A stretch of 29,583 bases of DNA from CAJWLW01 sp963580095 (GCA_963580095.1 CAUZJQ010000016.1:1-29583); one strand, 5' to 3'. Positions 1 through 8,143 are shown, numbered from the stretch's first letter. Notes: generated by a model from the letters alone, not told the origin. A program made the numbers and translations.

Positions 1-451
1 CCACTTCGGCGCTTTCGCGCCGAAGTGAAGCCTGCGCCTTGTCGCGAACCGCATTGATCTCGCGGCTGGCGTTCTCAAACATGATCTGGGCCTCTTCACG
101 AGCCTTGCTCTCGATCGCCCGAGCGCCGTCAACAGCGGCTCTGCGAGCGGTTTCGATGATTTCCTTGGCCTTCGCATCGGCCTCGGCAATGATCTCCTTG
201 CGCTGCCCTTCGACAGAAGCCAGCTCACTCTCGATGCGCTCAGCGTTGTCAATCGACTGATCGATCTTCTGGGCACGGTCATCCAGAGCCTGAATGACCG
301 GCTTCCACAGTAACTTGCCCAGGATTGCCGCCATCAGGCCAAAGACGACCCACACCAGGACCAGCATCTGGCCTTCGATGAAGGCCGGTCCGCCCTCGTG
401 CGAGTCAGTGCCGTGAGCGCTCTGCTCGACTGTTGCTATCAATATGTTCAC
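1..451 (-). CDS. atpF: F0F1 ATP synthase subunit b (partial, 3' end beyond left edge)
   Basis: Subunit b forms the peripheral stalk holding the F1 head to the membrane a-subunit. The reading frame shows a short hydrophilic N-terminus, one membrane helix (LVLVWVVFGLMAAILGKLL), the WKPV exit motif typical of b subunits, then a long charged Ala/Glu/Lys/Arg-rich helix that continues off the window. There is no ATG at the start. A GTG at 451-449 (or the adjacent GTG at 454-452) gives an N-terminus MNILIATVEQ; an in-frame TTG at 442-440 is the other option. It lies 64 nt downstream of atpE, in the standard atpB-atpE-atpF order. The last visible codons contain an 11-bp inverted repeat. Identity is firm; the start is uncertain. 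Confidence 0.9.
   Translation of the reverse strand, partial: MNILIATVEQSAHGTDSHEGGPAFIEGQMLVLVWVVFGLMAAILGKLLWKPVIQALDDRAQKIDQSIDNAERIESELASVEGQRKEIIAEADAKAKEIIETARRAAVDGARAIESKAREEAQIMFENASREINAVRDKAQASLRRESAEV
2..27. repeat. 11-bp perfect inverted repeat inside atpF
   Basis: CACTTCGGCGC (2-12) and GCGCCGAAGTG (17-27) are perfect reverse complements around a TTTC loop. The hairpin lies inside the coding helix of subunit b, so it may be coincidental codon use. It sits at the window edge, so its context cannot be judged. Confidence 0.6.
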
Positions 452-515
452 CACAGAAACCCCGCTTTGGGAAAGATGCGAGAAAGGTGGTCAGATGTCG
501 TGCGCAAGGCGATTA

Positions 516-869
516 TTAACTGCCACCCACAAACAGCACAAGCAGGCCCATGACGGCGCCGAGCAGTGCAACACCTTCGATCATGGCGGCACAGACAAGC
601 ATGTTCTGGCGAATGGCGCCAACAGCTTCCGGCTGGCGCGCCACCGCTTCACATGCCGAACCACCGACAAGTCCGATACCGACGCCGGCACCGACCGCTG
701 CGAGACCCGCACCGACGACTGCCAACCCTTTACCAATATAGATAAGTCCAGCCATCCCCGCCCCCGCCGCTTCCGCGACAGCGCCTGCCTCAGCGGCTGC
801 ATCAGCGGCCTGTGCGGTGATTCCAACGGCCAGCAGCAGTAAAATAACTGTCAGCAGTCTGTTCATCAT
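516..869 (-). CDS. atpE: F0F1 ATP synthase subunit c with N-terminal signal-like extension
   Basis: This is the proteolipid of the rotating c-ring. The protein has 117 residues against about 75-90 for most c subunits. The excess is an N-terminal hydrophobic segment ending in an Ala-rich stretch (residues 1-22, like a cleavable signal peptide) and an Ala/Glu-rich linker. The hairpin follows: helix 1 with the Gly-rich GAGVGIG pattern (about 60-66), the polar RQP loop (78-80) and helix 2 with the ion-binding carboxylate Glu98 in MIEGVALLG. The Gln/Glu-Ser signature of sodium-type rings is absent, so proton coupling is more likely (inference). The start is ATG at 869; a second ATG follows directly. 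An AAGGGA-like ribosome site lies upstream. The gene sits between atpB and atpF. Confidence 0.95.
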   Translation of the reverse strand: MMNRLLTVILLLLAVGITAQAADAAAEAGAVAEAAGAGMAGLIYIGKGLAVVGAGLAAVGAGVGIGLVGGSACEAVARQPEAVGAIRQNMLVCAAMIEGVALLGAVMGLLVLFVGGS

Positions 870-976
870 ATCATCGTCCCTTCGGTTGGTCTGGAACCTG
901 TCGGCTCCAGGGGTTTAGTTACTTTTTGGAAGGCGTGAATATAGTCGCTCCAATCCACCTGTAAAGCCATGATTTA

Positions 977-1834
977 TTAGTGATCCGGATGCCATGTCAT
1001 ACCAATGAACATGGCCGACAACAACGTAAAAATATACGCCTGCAAAAGGGCGATCAGGACCTCCAGCATATAGATGAACAGCGCAAAGGGTACGAACACC
1101 AACGTAGCGACTGCCTTGATCGCCACAGACTGGCAAAGCACGATCAGGCCGAGCAGCACGAAGATCGCCATATGCCCCGCAAGCATATTTGCAAAGAGAC
1201 GAACCATCAGCGCAAAAGTCTTGATGAACAGCCCGACAAACTCAAGCGGCGCAATCAGGAACAACACAGGCACCGGTACACCCGACGGTATAAACGACTT
1301 GGCGAAACCGATCGGCCCGTTCTTGATCAAGGCGCCGCCGACCATAAAAACAAAAGTGATCAGCGACAGGGCACAGGTGATGCTGAAGTTGGCAGTCGCG
1401 GTCACGAAGATCGGAACCAGGCCCATACAATTCAGGACAGTTATGAAGAAAAAGAAATTACACAGCAGCGGCGTCATCGCCCGGCCGTCCTTCTCGCCCA
1501 TGGCGGGAATGGCGATCTCGTCGCGGACGAAGACAACAAGCACTTCGAACAGATTCGACAGACGGGACCGGATCCGGATCCCTTTCTTGGCAATGACCCC
1601 GCCGAAAACGATCAGGATCAACGCCGCGATGATCAGCATGGCGCCATGCAGCGAGAGACCGAGCGCCTCGAGATTAATCGCCGGCAGTCCGGGAATCGGA
1701 TGCCATGAACCACCATCGGCGATATGGTGCTCGACCCACGACTGGATGATCTCCATCTTTGCCGCCGACGCTTCGGCAGCGGTCGGTTCGGCAGCTTTTT
1801 CAATTGTCTCGGCCACGGCCGTAGTGTCAGCCAT
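977..1834 (-). CDS. atpB: F0F1 ATP synthase subunit a
   Basis: Subunit a is the stator half-channel of the F0 proton path. The 285-residue protein has several membrane helices and the invariant stator arginine Arg212 in ALMVRLFANMLAGH. The C-terminal helix pair carries Glu258 and Gln265 (YMLEVL and LLQAYIFTLL), as expected of the family. The N-terminal 45 residues are Ala/Glu-rich and hydrophilic, longer than in E. coli. The ATG at 1834 has a GGAG box about 5 nt upstream and overlaps the end of atpI by 8 nt, suggesting translational coupling. A 107-nt gap separates it from atpE. Confidence 0.97.
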   Translation of the reverse strand: MADTTAVAETIEKAAEPTAAEASAAKMEIIQSWVEHHIADGGSWHPIPGLPAINLEALGLSLHGAMLIIAALILIVFGGVIAKKGIRIRSRLSNLFEVLVVFVRDEIAIPAMGEKDGRAMTPLLCNFFFFITVLNCMGLVPIFVTATANFSITCALSLITFVFMVGGALIKNGPIGFAKSFIPSGVPVPVLFLIAPLEFVGLFIKTFALMVRLFANMLAGHMAIFVLLGLIVLCQSVAIKAVATLVFVPFALFIYMLEVLIALLQAYIFTLLSAMFIGMTWHPDH

Positions 1835-2264
1835 TTGTCTCCGGCCTTTCGTTGGCGAAACCGTACAGGCTCAACACCTCGTTGAATTTCGCGGTGAAAT
1901 AGGTCACCAATACCGCAATTAAGAACGGTATCGGCTCATTGAAAATGAGGGCAACAACAGCGATCGCACCGACCAGCAAAACAATCCGGCAGCTGTTGGC
2001 GACGATACCCCAAGTGACGAACTCACGGTTGTTCGCAGCCGCAATAGCTTTGGCATGCAACACAAAGGCAAGCATCACATTCGCAGTCGCCAAACCCCAG
2101 CCAACAAGCATCTCCAGCGGGTATAACGTCTGCTTGACCAAGGCTACGAAGACAATCGAGAGCAGCGCCCCAATAGCCGCAGTCACTGCCAGGCGCCGTG
2201 TTTCGCCTCCCCCGACCGCCTGCTTGGTCGCCGTACTCGAATGAATTGTCGTTGATTTATTCAT
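1827..2264 (-). CDS. atpI: ATP synthase subunit I (AtpI-like membrane protein)
   Basis: AtpI-type proteins are small membrane proteins encoded at the head of atp operons and linked to c-ring assembly or Mg2+/Ca2+ handling. The 145-residue product has a hydrophilic N-terminus and four hydrophobic helices (about 26-42, 50-70, 83-108 and 111-125). I chose the ATG at 2264: it overlaps the upstream atpZ stop by 8 nt, whereas the longer open frame to 2414 only covers atpZ. Its own 3' end overlaps atpB by 8 nt in the same way. Sequence in this family is poorly conserved, so the call rests on topology and position. Confidence 0.8.
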   Translation of the reverse strand: MNKSTTIHSSTATKQAVGGGETRRLAVTAAIGALLSIVFVALVKQTLYPLEMLVGWGLATANVMLAFVLHAKAIAAANNREFVTWGIVANSCRIVLLVGAIAVVALIFNEPIPFLIAVLVTYFTAKFNEVLSLYGFANERPETNG

Positions 2265-2511
2265 CGTCGGACTGTTGATCGTTATTCGGGATCGTCGGGT
2301 TTGGCAATCGAATCTCCTTCCACATCTCGTAGCCGCCGTACACAAAGCCAAGTACAATCCCGCCGATAGTACCGAAAGGAAGCGTGTCAAACTTGCGATC
2401 GACAAGAACCCCAAGCATTGTGCAGAAAACCATTCCGGCCACCAGCATGGTACCTAAATTCAGGCCCTGCTGATATCTTCTCGGTCGTGTCTGCTTGGGT
2501 TCCTCTACCAT
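2257..2511 (-). CDS. atpZ: AtpZ/AtpI-family small membrane protein, first gene of the atp operon
   Basis: An 84-residue protein with a basic N-terminus, two membrane helices (about 17-36 and 46-62) joined by the short VDRKFDT loop, and an acidic tail. This is the typical AtpZ pattern (GLNLG, then DRKF, then a Gly-rich second helix). I chose the ATG at 2511 over one at 2550 because the best promoter on this strand would start transcription near 2529, downstream of the longer start. A GGAG lies close upstream, with short spacing. It is the promoter-proximal gene of atpZ-I-B-E-F and overlaps atpI. Confidence 0.8.
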   Translation of the reverse strand: MVEEPKQTRPRRYQQGLNLGTMLVAGMVFCTMLGVLVDRKFDTLPFGTIGGIVLGFVYGGYEMWKEIRLPNPTIPNNDQQSDDE

Positions 2512-2535
2512 ATCTCCATCACAGAAAAACCGCAT

Positions 2536-2563
2536 AAAGTAAACCGCCAAGGAAGGCTGTCAA
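2536..2563 (-). promoter_or_regulatory. Candidate sigma-70 promoter of the atp operon
   Basis: On the minus strand a perfect TTGACA (2563-2558) is followed after 16 nt by TACTTT (2541-2536), a weak -10 element. Predicted transcription would begin near 2529, about 18 nt before the atpZ ATG at 2511. Sequence match only. Confidence 0.45.
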
Positions 2564-2681
2564 GGCATGGAGAAGCCGCAGGCAAGAATGCACTGCAATA
2601 CATGCCGGTGTCCGGCTCTGCTCTGAGGAGGTTTACGGTTGTGGACCTAAAAACATCCGAACTCCTCTGTCCAGCGTCCGG

Positions 2682-2710
2682 TTGCACATTGGCGCTACCC
2701 ACAATAGATT
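2682..2710 (+). promoter_or_regulatory. Candidate promoter of the amidase-waaA pair
   Basis: TTGCAC (2682-2687), a 17-nt spacer and TAGATT (2705-2710) lie just upstream of the ATG at 2720. If used, the transcript would be almost leaderless, which fits the lack of a ribosome site before this gene. The hexamers are only moderate matches. Confidence 0.3.
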
Positions 2711-2719
2711 CCAAACTGT

Positions 2720-3547
2720 ATGAATATCCCTTCCGAAAGCCTGTCCGTCATCCTCTGCCAGACTTGTGGCAATGACCAGCCCGAACAGAATGTCGCCGGC
2801 ATCCGCAGATTGCTCGACAACACCGATACCGCCGGCACCGACCTTGTCGTGGTGCCCGAAAACGCCATCTACCGCGGCAATTTCATGGTGGCCGGATACG
2901 ATCCTCCGACGCTCGAGCAGCATCTCGACACCCTCAGCAGCGTCACCCGCGACATTGGTATCTGTACGGTATGGGGCAGCGTCCAGGTCGCGCGCGAAAA
3001 CGCTATCTACAACACCGCCCTGGTCATCGGCGCCGACGGCGAACTCGTCACCGCCTACGAAAAAATCCATTTGTTCCAGTTGTTCACCGGCACCAGCTCA
3101 GTCGACGAAACATCGCGTTTCGCCCACGGCGCGAACCCCGCAACCTTCACCTTGAACGGTTGGACGATCGCCCTGACGATCTGTTACGACCTGCGGTTCC
3201 CGGAACTCTACCGTGTGTATGCCGGCGCCGATCTCATGCTGTGCCCTGCCGAGTTCACCCACATGACCGGCAAAGCCCACTGGGAAATCCTCCTGCGCGC
3301 CCGCGCCATCGAGAACCAGTGCTACGTTGCCGGCGTCAATCAGTGTGGTATGAACGAACCGATGCAGATGCTGGCCTATGGCCATTCGATGATGGTCGCG
3401 CCGTGGGGCGAAGTTTTGGCCGTCGCCGACGAAGACGAAGTCTGCCTGCGCAGCGAACTGTCGCACCAGGCTATCACCGACGCGCGCCAGCGTGTGCCCT
3501 CGCTGCAGTCGATGCAGCAAACTGTGACATGGTCAAATTCGCACTGA
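2720..3547 (+). CDS. Carbon-nitrogen hydrolase (nitrilase superfamily, omega-amidase/Nit-like)
   Basis: Enzymes of this superfamily hydrolyse amide or nitrile C-N bonds through a Glu-Lys-Cys triad. The 275-residue protein shows all three: Glu47 in VVVPENA, Lys115 in AYEKIHLF and Cys155 in TICYDLRFPELYR. The DLRFPELYR context resembles omega-amidase and deaminated-glutathione amidase (Nit1/Nit2) more than true nitrilases, so a metabolite-repair role is plausible. It begins at ATG 2720, close to a candidate promoter, and its last 19 nt overlap waaA, so the two are probably co-transcribed. No signal peptide is visible, so it should be cytoplasmic. The exact substrate cannot be read from the sequence. 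Confidence 0.9.
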   Translation: MNIPSESLSVILCQTCGNDQPEQNVAGIRRLLDNTDTAGTDLVVVPENAIYRGNFMVAGYDPPTLEQHLDTLSSVTRDIGICTVWGSVQVARENAIYNTALVIGADGELVTAYEKIHLFQLFTGTSSVDETSRFAHGANPATFTLNGWTIALTICYDLRFPELYRVYAGADLMLCPAEFTHMTGKAHWEILLRARAIENQCYVAGVNQCGMNEPMQMLAYGHSMMVAPWGEVLAVADEDEVCLRSELSHQAITDARQRVPSLQSMQQTVTWSNSH

Positions 3548-4839
3548 TCGTTTACAATTTATTCTTTCCCTTCGCCTTCCTTCTGTATTTCCCAGTCTAC
3601 CTGTGCAAACTCGTCAAGCGCGGCAACTTCCTCGAGGGATTTGGCGAACGCTTCGGCCTCATCTCCAGCGCCAAGAAGTCGCAATTGCACGCTCTCAAGG
3701 ATCCCATCTGGATCCATGCGGTCAGCGTCGGTGAGGCGCAACTGGCATTGCCGTTCATCAGATACTGGCTAGGCCGGGAGCCCGGCCGGCAATTCGTCGT
3801 TTCCACAACCACTGCCACCGGCCAGGCCATCGTGCGCGCCAACGCCCCAGACGGCGTCGTCCCCATCTATTGCCCGCTCGACTTCTATCCATGCATCGCT
3901 TCGACGCTCCGCGCCGTGCGACCAGCCGCCCTGTTGATCGTCGAAGTCGAGATCTGGCCGACCCTGGTCAGTACTGTTGCCGGCCGGAACATCTTCGTCG
4001 GCCTGATCAACGGCCGCGTCTCTGACTCCTCCGCGAGCGGCTATCTCAAGCACAGATGGCTGTTCCGCGACATCTTCTCGAAGTTCTCGATGATCGCCGT
4101 ACAAACCCCCGAGGATGTCCACAAGCTCACTGCCGTCGCCGGCGAGCTGCCGGAGCTGAGCGCCTGTGGTACGATGAAGTTCGACATCGTCCCAGACAGC
4201 GTCCCGCAACTCGACGGCAAGCTGCTCGAGCAGGTATTCGGCGACGGCGAGCATGTCCTCTTGGCTGCCGCCAGCACGCACCCCGGCGAAGACGAAATCG
4301 TCGGGCGCATTTACCGGGACCTGGTCGCCGATTTCCCGAACCTCCGGCTGCTCATTATTCCGCGTCACGCCGAACGCGGCGCCACCATTCAGCGGACGCT
4401 GCAGGAACTCAATCTCACCGCCCATCTCGTGACCGACATTCGAAATCCCGAATCCCGAAATCCCGAATCCCGAATCCCCCCCGTTCTCATCGGCAACACT
4501 ACTGGTGAAATGATGGCCTTTCTCGCCGTTTCCGACATCGTTTTTGTCGGCAAGAGTCTGGCCGGTAACGACGGCGGCCACAACATCATCGAACCGGCAA
4601 TGCTCGGCAAGGCGGTTATTTTCGGGTCGGGCATGAGCAACTTCCGCGACGTCGCCCGCGTCTTCCGGGAGGCGGAAGCCGCTGTCGAGGTCGGCGACGA
4701 AACAGACCTTCTAACCAACGTACGAAGCCTGCTCGCTGACCCCGACGCACGCGAAAAGCTGGGCGCCAACGCCCGCCGTGCCGTCATCGACAACCGCGGT
4801 GCCATGGCGAAAACGATCGAGGTCTTCAACACTTTGTAA
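3529..4839 (+). CDS. waaA: 3-deoxy-D-manno-octulosonic acid (KDO) transferase
   Basis: WaaA transfers KDO from CMP-KDO to the lipid A precursor at the inner membrane. The 436-residue protein has an N-terminal membrane anchor (about 5-25), the GFGERFG segment (37-43), HAVSVGE (63-69) with the catalytic-base Glu69, PLDF (116-119), the SSASGYLKHRW acceptor region, ASTHPGE (248-254), and the C-terminal NDGGHNIIEP motif (347-356) of the GT30 fold. The start is ATG 3529; the open frame extends far upstream only because it runs through the amidase gene. The gene overlaps the amidase by 19 nt. Oddity: residues 305-317 (NPESRNPESRIPP) come from a tandem GAATCCC repeat in a linker between conserved blocks. 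Confidence 0.95.
   Translation: MVKFALIVYNLFFPFAFLLYFPVYLCKLVKRGNFLEGFGERFGLISSAKKSQLHALKDPIWIHAVSVGEAQLALPFIRYWLGREPGRQFVVSTTTATGQAIVRANAPDGVVPIYCPLDFYPCIASTLRAVRPAALLIVEVEIWPTLVSTVAGRNIFVGLINGRVSDSSASGYLKHRWLFRDIFSKFSMIAVQTPEDVHKLTAVAGELPELSACGTMKFDIVPDSVPQLDGKLLEQVFGDGEHVLLAAASTHPGEDEIVGRIYRDLVADFPNLRLLIIPRHAERGATIQRTLQELNLTAHLVTDIRNPESRNPESRIPPVLIGNTTGEMMAFLAVSDIVFVGKSLAGNDGGHNIIEPAMLGKAVIFGSGMSNFRDVARVFREAEAAVEVGDETDLLTNVRSLLADPDAREKLGANARRAVIDNRGAMAKTIEVFNTL
4442..4478 (+). repeat. In-frame GAATCCC heptamer array within waaA
   Basis: Five units of GAATCCC or GAAATCCC (8+7+8+7+7 nt) in tandem. Because 8+7=15, the doublet preserves frame and encodes the peptide repeat NPESR twice. It falls in a variable loop of the enzyme. 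Confidence 0.9.
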
Positions 4840-4941
4840 GGCCGCTGCCTGCCTCGTCCGCCATGGCTTGTCATCTGTGGCAGGCCGGCTCGGGTATCTA
4901 TTCGAACCGCCCAGTACCAATAATATTTCGCGCAACTGCAG

Positions 4942-4977
4942 CTTGCCATTTAGCCACTTACCGCTTGCCACTTGCCG
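4942..4977 (+). repeat. Degenerate CTTGCCA heptamer array upstream of purD
   Basis: Five consecutive 7-8-nt units (CTTGCCA, TTTAGCCA, CTTACCG, CTTGCCA, CTTGCCG) lie in the 209-nt gap between waaA and purD. One copy supplies the TTGCCA of a candidate purD -35 box. Confidence 0.8.
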
Positions 4978-4993
4978 CCATCTCAGATATTGT
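4965..4993 (+). promoter_or_regulatory. Candidate purD promoter
   Basis: TTGCCA (4965-4970), a 17-nt spacer and TATTGT (4988-4993) precede the purD ATG by about 55 nt. The -35 element is part of the heptamer array. Confidence 0.35.
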
Positions 4994-5048
4994 GTCGGGC
5001 ACCCCAGATCTCACGTCAAGTCGTTCCATCACGTAACAGGACACCGAT

Positions 5049-6308
5049 ATGAACGCACTGGTTATTGGCAGCGGCGGCCGGGAACATTCCCTCGCTTGGA
5101 AACTCAATCAAAGCCCGTCCGTCGATCGCGTCTACTGCGCGCCCGGCAACGCCGGCATGCACGGCATCGAATGTATCGACACGCCGGCGGCGGAGCTCGG
5201 CGATTTCTGCGAAACCAACGGTGTCGATCTGATCGTCGTCGGACCGGAAGCCCCGCTCTGTGACGGCATTGTCGACGAATTCCGCGGTCGCGGCCTGGCC
5301 ATTTTCGGGCCTGACAGCATGGCCGCGCAGCTCGAAGGCAGCAAGGCGTTCGCTAAAGACTTCATGAACCGCCACGGCATACCGACCGCCGACTCACAAT
5401 CATTCAGCAACGCACCCGATGCTATCGCCTGCATCCGCGACAATGGCGCCCCGATCGTGATCAAGGCTGATGGGCTCGCCGCCGGCAAGGGCGTCACCGT
5501 GGCTGAGACCGAAGCCGCCGCAATCGCCGCCGTCGAAGACTGTTTCAGCGGTGCCTTCGGCGCTGCCGGCGAATCGGTGTTGGTCGAGGAATGCATGGTC
5601 GGCGAGGAAGCCTCGATCTTCGCCTTCGTCGATCATGACACCATCAAGCCGCTGGCCTCGTCGCAGGATCACAAGCGCGTCGGAGACGGCGACACGGGCC
5701 CGAACACCGGCGGCATGGGCGCCTACTCACCGGCGCCAGTGGTCGATGACGCGTTGTGGGCGGAAATCCACGAGCGCATCCTCAACCCGTTCCTGGCCGG
5801 GTGTCAGGCCGACGGCCTCGACTATCGCGGCGTCATCTACGTCGGCATCATGGCGACAGCGACCGGCCCGCGGGTGGTCGAGTTCAACGTACGTTTCGGC
5901 GATCCGGAGTGTCAGCCGATCTGCATGCGCATGAAAAGCGACCTGGCCGAAGCGATGCTGGCCACCATCGAAAATCGCCTGGCAGACTTCGAATTCGGGT
6001 GGAATCCAGAGCCCGCTGTATGCATCGTGCTAGCCTCCGGAGGCTATCCTGGCGGCTATGAAAAAGGCAAAGTCATCTCCGGCCTCGAAGCGGCTGAAAC
6101 CAATGGTGCGATTGTTTTCCACGCCGGCACACAACGCAGTGGAGACGACATCGTCACCGCCGGCGGCCGCGTCCTCGGCGTAACCGCGACTGGCAGCGAC
6201 GTCAAAGCCGCGGCAGACACAGCGTACGCAGCCACACAACAGATTTCCTGGGACGGCGCCTTCTACCGCAAAGACATTGCCCGGCGCGCCATTGCGCGAT
6301 TGGCGTGA
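5049..6308 (+). CDS. purD: Phosphoribosylamine-glycine ligase (GARS)
   Basis: PurD makes glycinamide ribonucleotide from phosphoribosylamine, glycine and ATP, the second step of de novo purine synthesis. At 419 residues it is close to the usual 420-430. Visible motifs: GSGGREH (7-13), GNAGM (33-37), the ATP-grasp lysine loop KADGLAAGKG (139-148), the signature running from DHKRVGDGD to GGMGAYSP (207-228), and EFNVRFGDPE (278-287) with metal-binding acidic residues. The ATG at 5049 follows an AGGA box. The stop codon is one nucleotide from the next ATG, so the downstream glycosyltransferase is probably translated from the same message. Confidence 0.97.
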   Translation: MNALVIGSGGREHSLAWKLNQSPSVDRVYCAPGNAGMHGIECIDTPAAELGDFCETNGVDLIVVGPEAPLCDGIVDEFRGRGLAIFGPDSMAAQLEGSKAFAKDFMNRHGIPTADSQSFSNAPDAIACIRDNGAPIVIKADGLAAGKGVTVAETEAAAIAAVEDCFSGAFGAAGESVLVEECMVGEEASIFAFVDHDTIKPLASSQDHKRVGDGDTGPNTGGMGAYSPAPVVDDALWAEIHERILNPFLAGCQADGLDYRGVIYVGIMATATGPRVVEFNVRFGDPECQPICMRMKSDLAEAMLATIENRLADFEFGWNPEPAVCIVLASGGYPGGYEKGKVISGLEAAETNGAIVFHAGTQRSGDDIVTAGGRVLGVTATGSDVKAAADTAYAATQQISWDGAFYRKDIARRAIARLA

Positions 6309-6309
6309 C

Positions 6310-7401
6310 ATGCGGGTCCTGTTCATCGACACGTCGCCGTTCACCGGGGGGGCGCAGCGCAGCCTCTTCGGCCTGTTGTCCGAGCTCAAACGCGACAGCG
6401 CCTACGGCATCGATCCCTACCTCCTGACAGCCGACGATTCCGATACCGGTCTCGCCACGCAGGCGCGCAGCATGGGCATCGACACCGGCATGATCCCCAC
6501 CCGCAACTGGCCGCGGACCTGGCGCGGTCTGCTGGCAGCCTGGGCGGATACCCGCAACACCAAGCCGATCCTCGGCGACTGGCTCGACACCCGCGGCATC
6601 GACCTGGTCTACGCCAACGGCATTCGCTCCGGCCTGCTGTGTACGCTGGGGCTGCCGAACAAGTTGCCGCTGATCTTTCACCACCGCGATTTACGGAGTC
6701 CACAAAAGGTTTTGAAGCAGGTGGTCACGCGCGCCCTGCAGACAATCACGATTTCAAATTTTCAACGCGAGCAGTACCCCGCCGAGTTGCAGGCGAAAAT
6801 GACGACGGTCCGCAACGGTTTCGACTGGCCGGACATTCGCGGGCAGGCAAAAGCGTTCGACGCCGGTCGGAAGTTTAAGCTGCCCGACGGCCCATGCGTC
6901 GTGCTAATTGCCGACATGGTCGAGTGGAAACGCCACGCGATGTTTCTCGAAGCAGCCGCAGGGCAGCCGTTCACCGCGCTGGTTGTCGGCGGTGCCAGGG
7001 ACGATGATGGTCGGCGCTACGAGGAGCAGCTATGGGAACAGGCGCCCGACAACGTGCGATTCCTCAGTTTTCAACCAAACCCGTACCCGATCATTCGCAA
7101 AGCGGACGTTCTGGTGTCAGTAGCTGATGGCGAACCGTTCGGGCGCACTATCCTCGAAGCGTTCGGGCTCGGGACGCCGGTCGTCATCGCCGGGGGCGGC
7201 GGCCCGGAAGAAATCGTAGCCGGTCGAGCAGGTGCGGCGATTGTCGAAGCACAGCCTGCGGCCATCGCAAACACCATCGGACAGACGCTCGCCGAGCCGA
7301 CTGAGATGACGGAAGCGATGGCGTATGCCGAAACATTTTCACTACCGCGACACGCCGGAGAAATCAGCGCTATTGTCGCACCCCATCCCACTCGAAAATA
7401 A
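6310..7401 (+). CDS. GT-B glycosyltransferase, family 4-like
   Basis: Retaining GT-B glycosyltransferases move sugars from nucleotide donors, often in LPS or exopolysaccharide assembly. The 363-residue protein has the N-terminal acceptor-side glycine loop FTGGAQRSL (11-19) and the C-terminal donor-binding EX7E motif, Glu275 to Glu283 in EPFGRTILE, followed by EAFGLGTPVVIAGGGGPEEI. The start chosen is ATG 6310, one nucleotide after the purD stop; the open frame extends 11 codons further upstream inside purD. No membrane segment is obvious. Nearness to waaA makes an envelope glycan role plausible, but donor and acceptor are unknown. Confidence 0.85.
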   Translation: MRVLFIDTSPFTGGAQRSLFGLLSELKRDSAYGIDPYLLTADDSDTGLATQARSMGIDTGMIPTRNWPRTWRGLLAAWADTRNTKPILGDWLDTRGIDLVYANGIRSGLLCTLGLPNKLPLIFHHRDLRSPQKVLKQVVTRALQTITISNFQREQYPAELQAKMTTVRNGFDWPDIRGQAKAFDAGRKFKLPDGPCVVLIADMVEWKRHAMFLEAAAGQPFTALVVGGARDDDGRRYEEQLWEQAPDNVRFLSFQPNPYPIIRKADVLVSVADGEPFGRTILEAFGLGTPVVIAGGGGPEEIVAGRAGAAIVEAQPAAIANTIGQTLAEPTEMTEAMAYAETFSLPRHAGEISAIVAPHPTRK

Positions 7402-7436
7402 CGTAGAACGCCTTGACGTCACCTTCGGCGATCAGG

Positions 7437-7465
7437 TTGCACCGAATCCGATTAAATAGTATTAG
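7437..7465 (+). promoter_or_regulatory. Candidate promoter of the DUF4202 gene
   Basis: TTGCAC (7437-7442), a 17-nt spacer and TATTAG (7460-7465) give a predicted start near 7472. This supports the ATG at 7515 rather than an upstream in-frame start at 7413. Confidence 0.3.
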
Positions 7466-7514
7466 TTTTGCAATTCTCGTACGCGTGGAAAAGTCTAATT
7501 GTGGATTATCTGCC

Positions 7515-8099
7515 ATGTCTCTCTTCGACGATGCAATTCTTTTGACCGATACCGCCAATTCTGCTGACCCGCGTATCGAGAATACAGACGGCAATGCCGT
7601 GCCGCGGGAGCTGCTGTACTCGCAGCGGATGACGGCCTGGCTCGATCGTCTGGAACCGGAAGCGAGCGAGGCGCTGAAGCTCGCGGTGCGGGCACAGCAC
7701 CTGCGACGCTGGGAAATTCCCCGCGACACCTATCCTGTAGGCCGGGCTGGGTACCACGCCTGGCGCCGTGAACTCGCGGTATTTCACGCCGAGAAAGCCG
7801 GGGAGTTGCTGGGCGAAGCCGGTTATGACGTCGTCACGATCGTACGCGTGCAGTCATTGATCCGCAAGGAAAACCTGCGCTCGGACCCCGAAACACAGAC
7901 CCTCGAGGACGTCGCCTGCCTGGTCTTCCTGGAGCATTACTTCGAACACTTTCTGCCGCAGCATGATGCCCCCAAAGTCGTCGAGGTCGTGCGCAAGACT
8001 TGGCGAAAAATGTCACCGCGCGGCCAGGCAGCAGCGCTACAGCTGGAACTGGCGCCAGAGGCGCAGGAGTTGATGGAGCAGGCGCTAGGCGAAGGGTAG
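7515..8099 (+). CDS. DUF4202 family protein
   Basis: The 194-residue product matches the DUF4202 pattern: ELLYSQRMTAWLDRL near the N-terminus (32-46), then RAQHLRRWEIPRDTYP (59-74), FHAEKAGELL (90-99), SLIRKENLRSDPETQ (114-128) and EDVACLVFLEHYF (131-143). Conserved His62, His91, Glu131, Asp132 and His141 resemble the spaced His/Asp set of HD-domain phosphohydrolases, so a metal-dependent hydrolase role is possible; that is inference. The family has no defined function that I know of. The ATG at 7515 is preferred on homology and on the candidate promoter. No clear ribosome site is visible. It is the last plus-strand gene before a convergent pair. Confidence 0.85.
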   Translation: MSLFDDAILLTDTANSADPRIENTDGNAVPRELLYSQRMTAWLDRLEPEASEALKLAVRAQHLRRWEIPRDTYPVGRAGYHAWRRELAVFHAEKAGELLGEAGYDVVTIVRVQSLIRKENLRSDPETQTLEDVACLVFLEHYFEHFLPQHDAPKVVEVVRKTWRKMSPRGQAAALQLELAPEAQELMEQALGEG

Positions 8100-8143
8100 G
8101 CAGGGGAATTTCATATCAAGCGGCGGTCCCCTTGTGGGGCATT

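Noticed and set aside
1074..1922. 282-codon plus-strand frame over atpB
   Set aside because: Antisense shadow of a firmly identified gene; Ser/Thr/Ile-rich composition with no domain.
2971..3528. N-terminal extension of the waaA frame
   Set aside because: It is the +1-type shadow of the amidase gene; Arg-rich and without WaaA similarity. The real start is ATG 3529.
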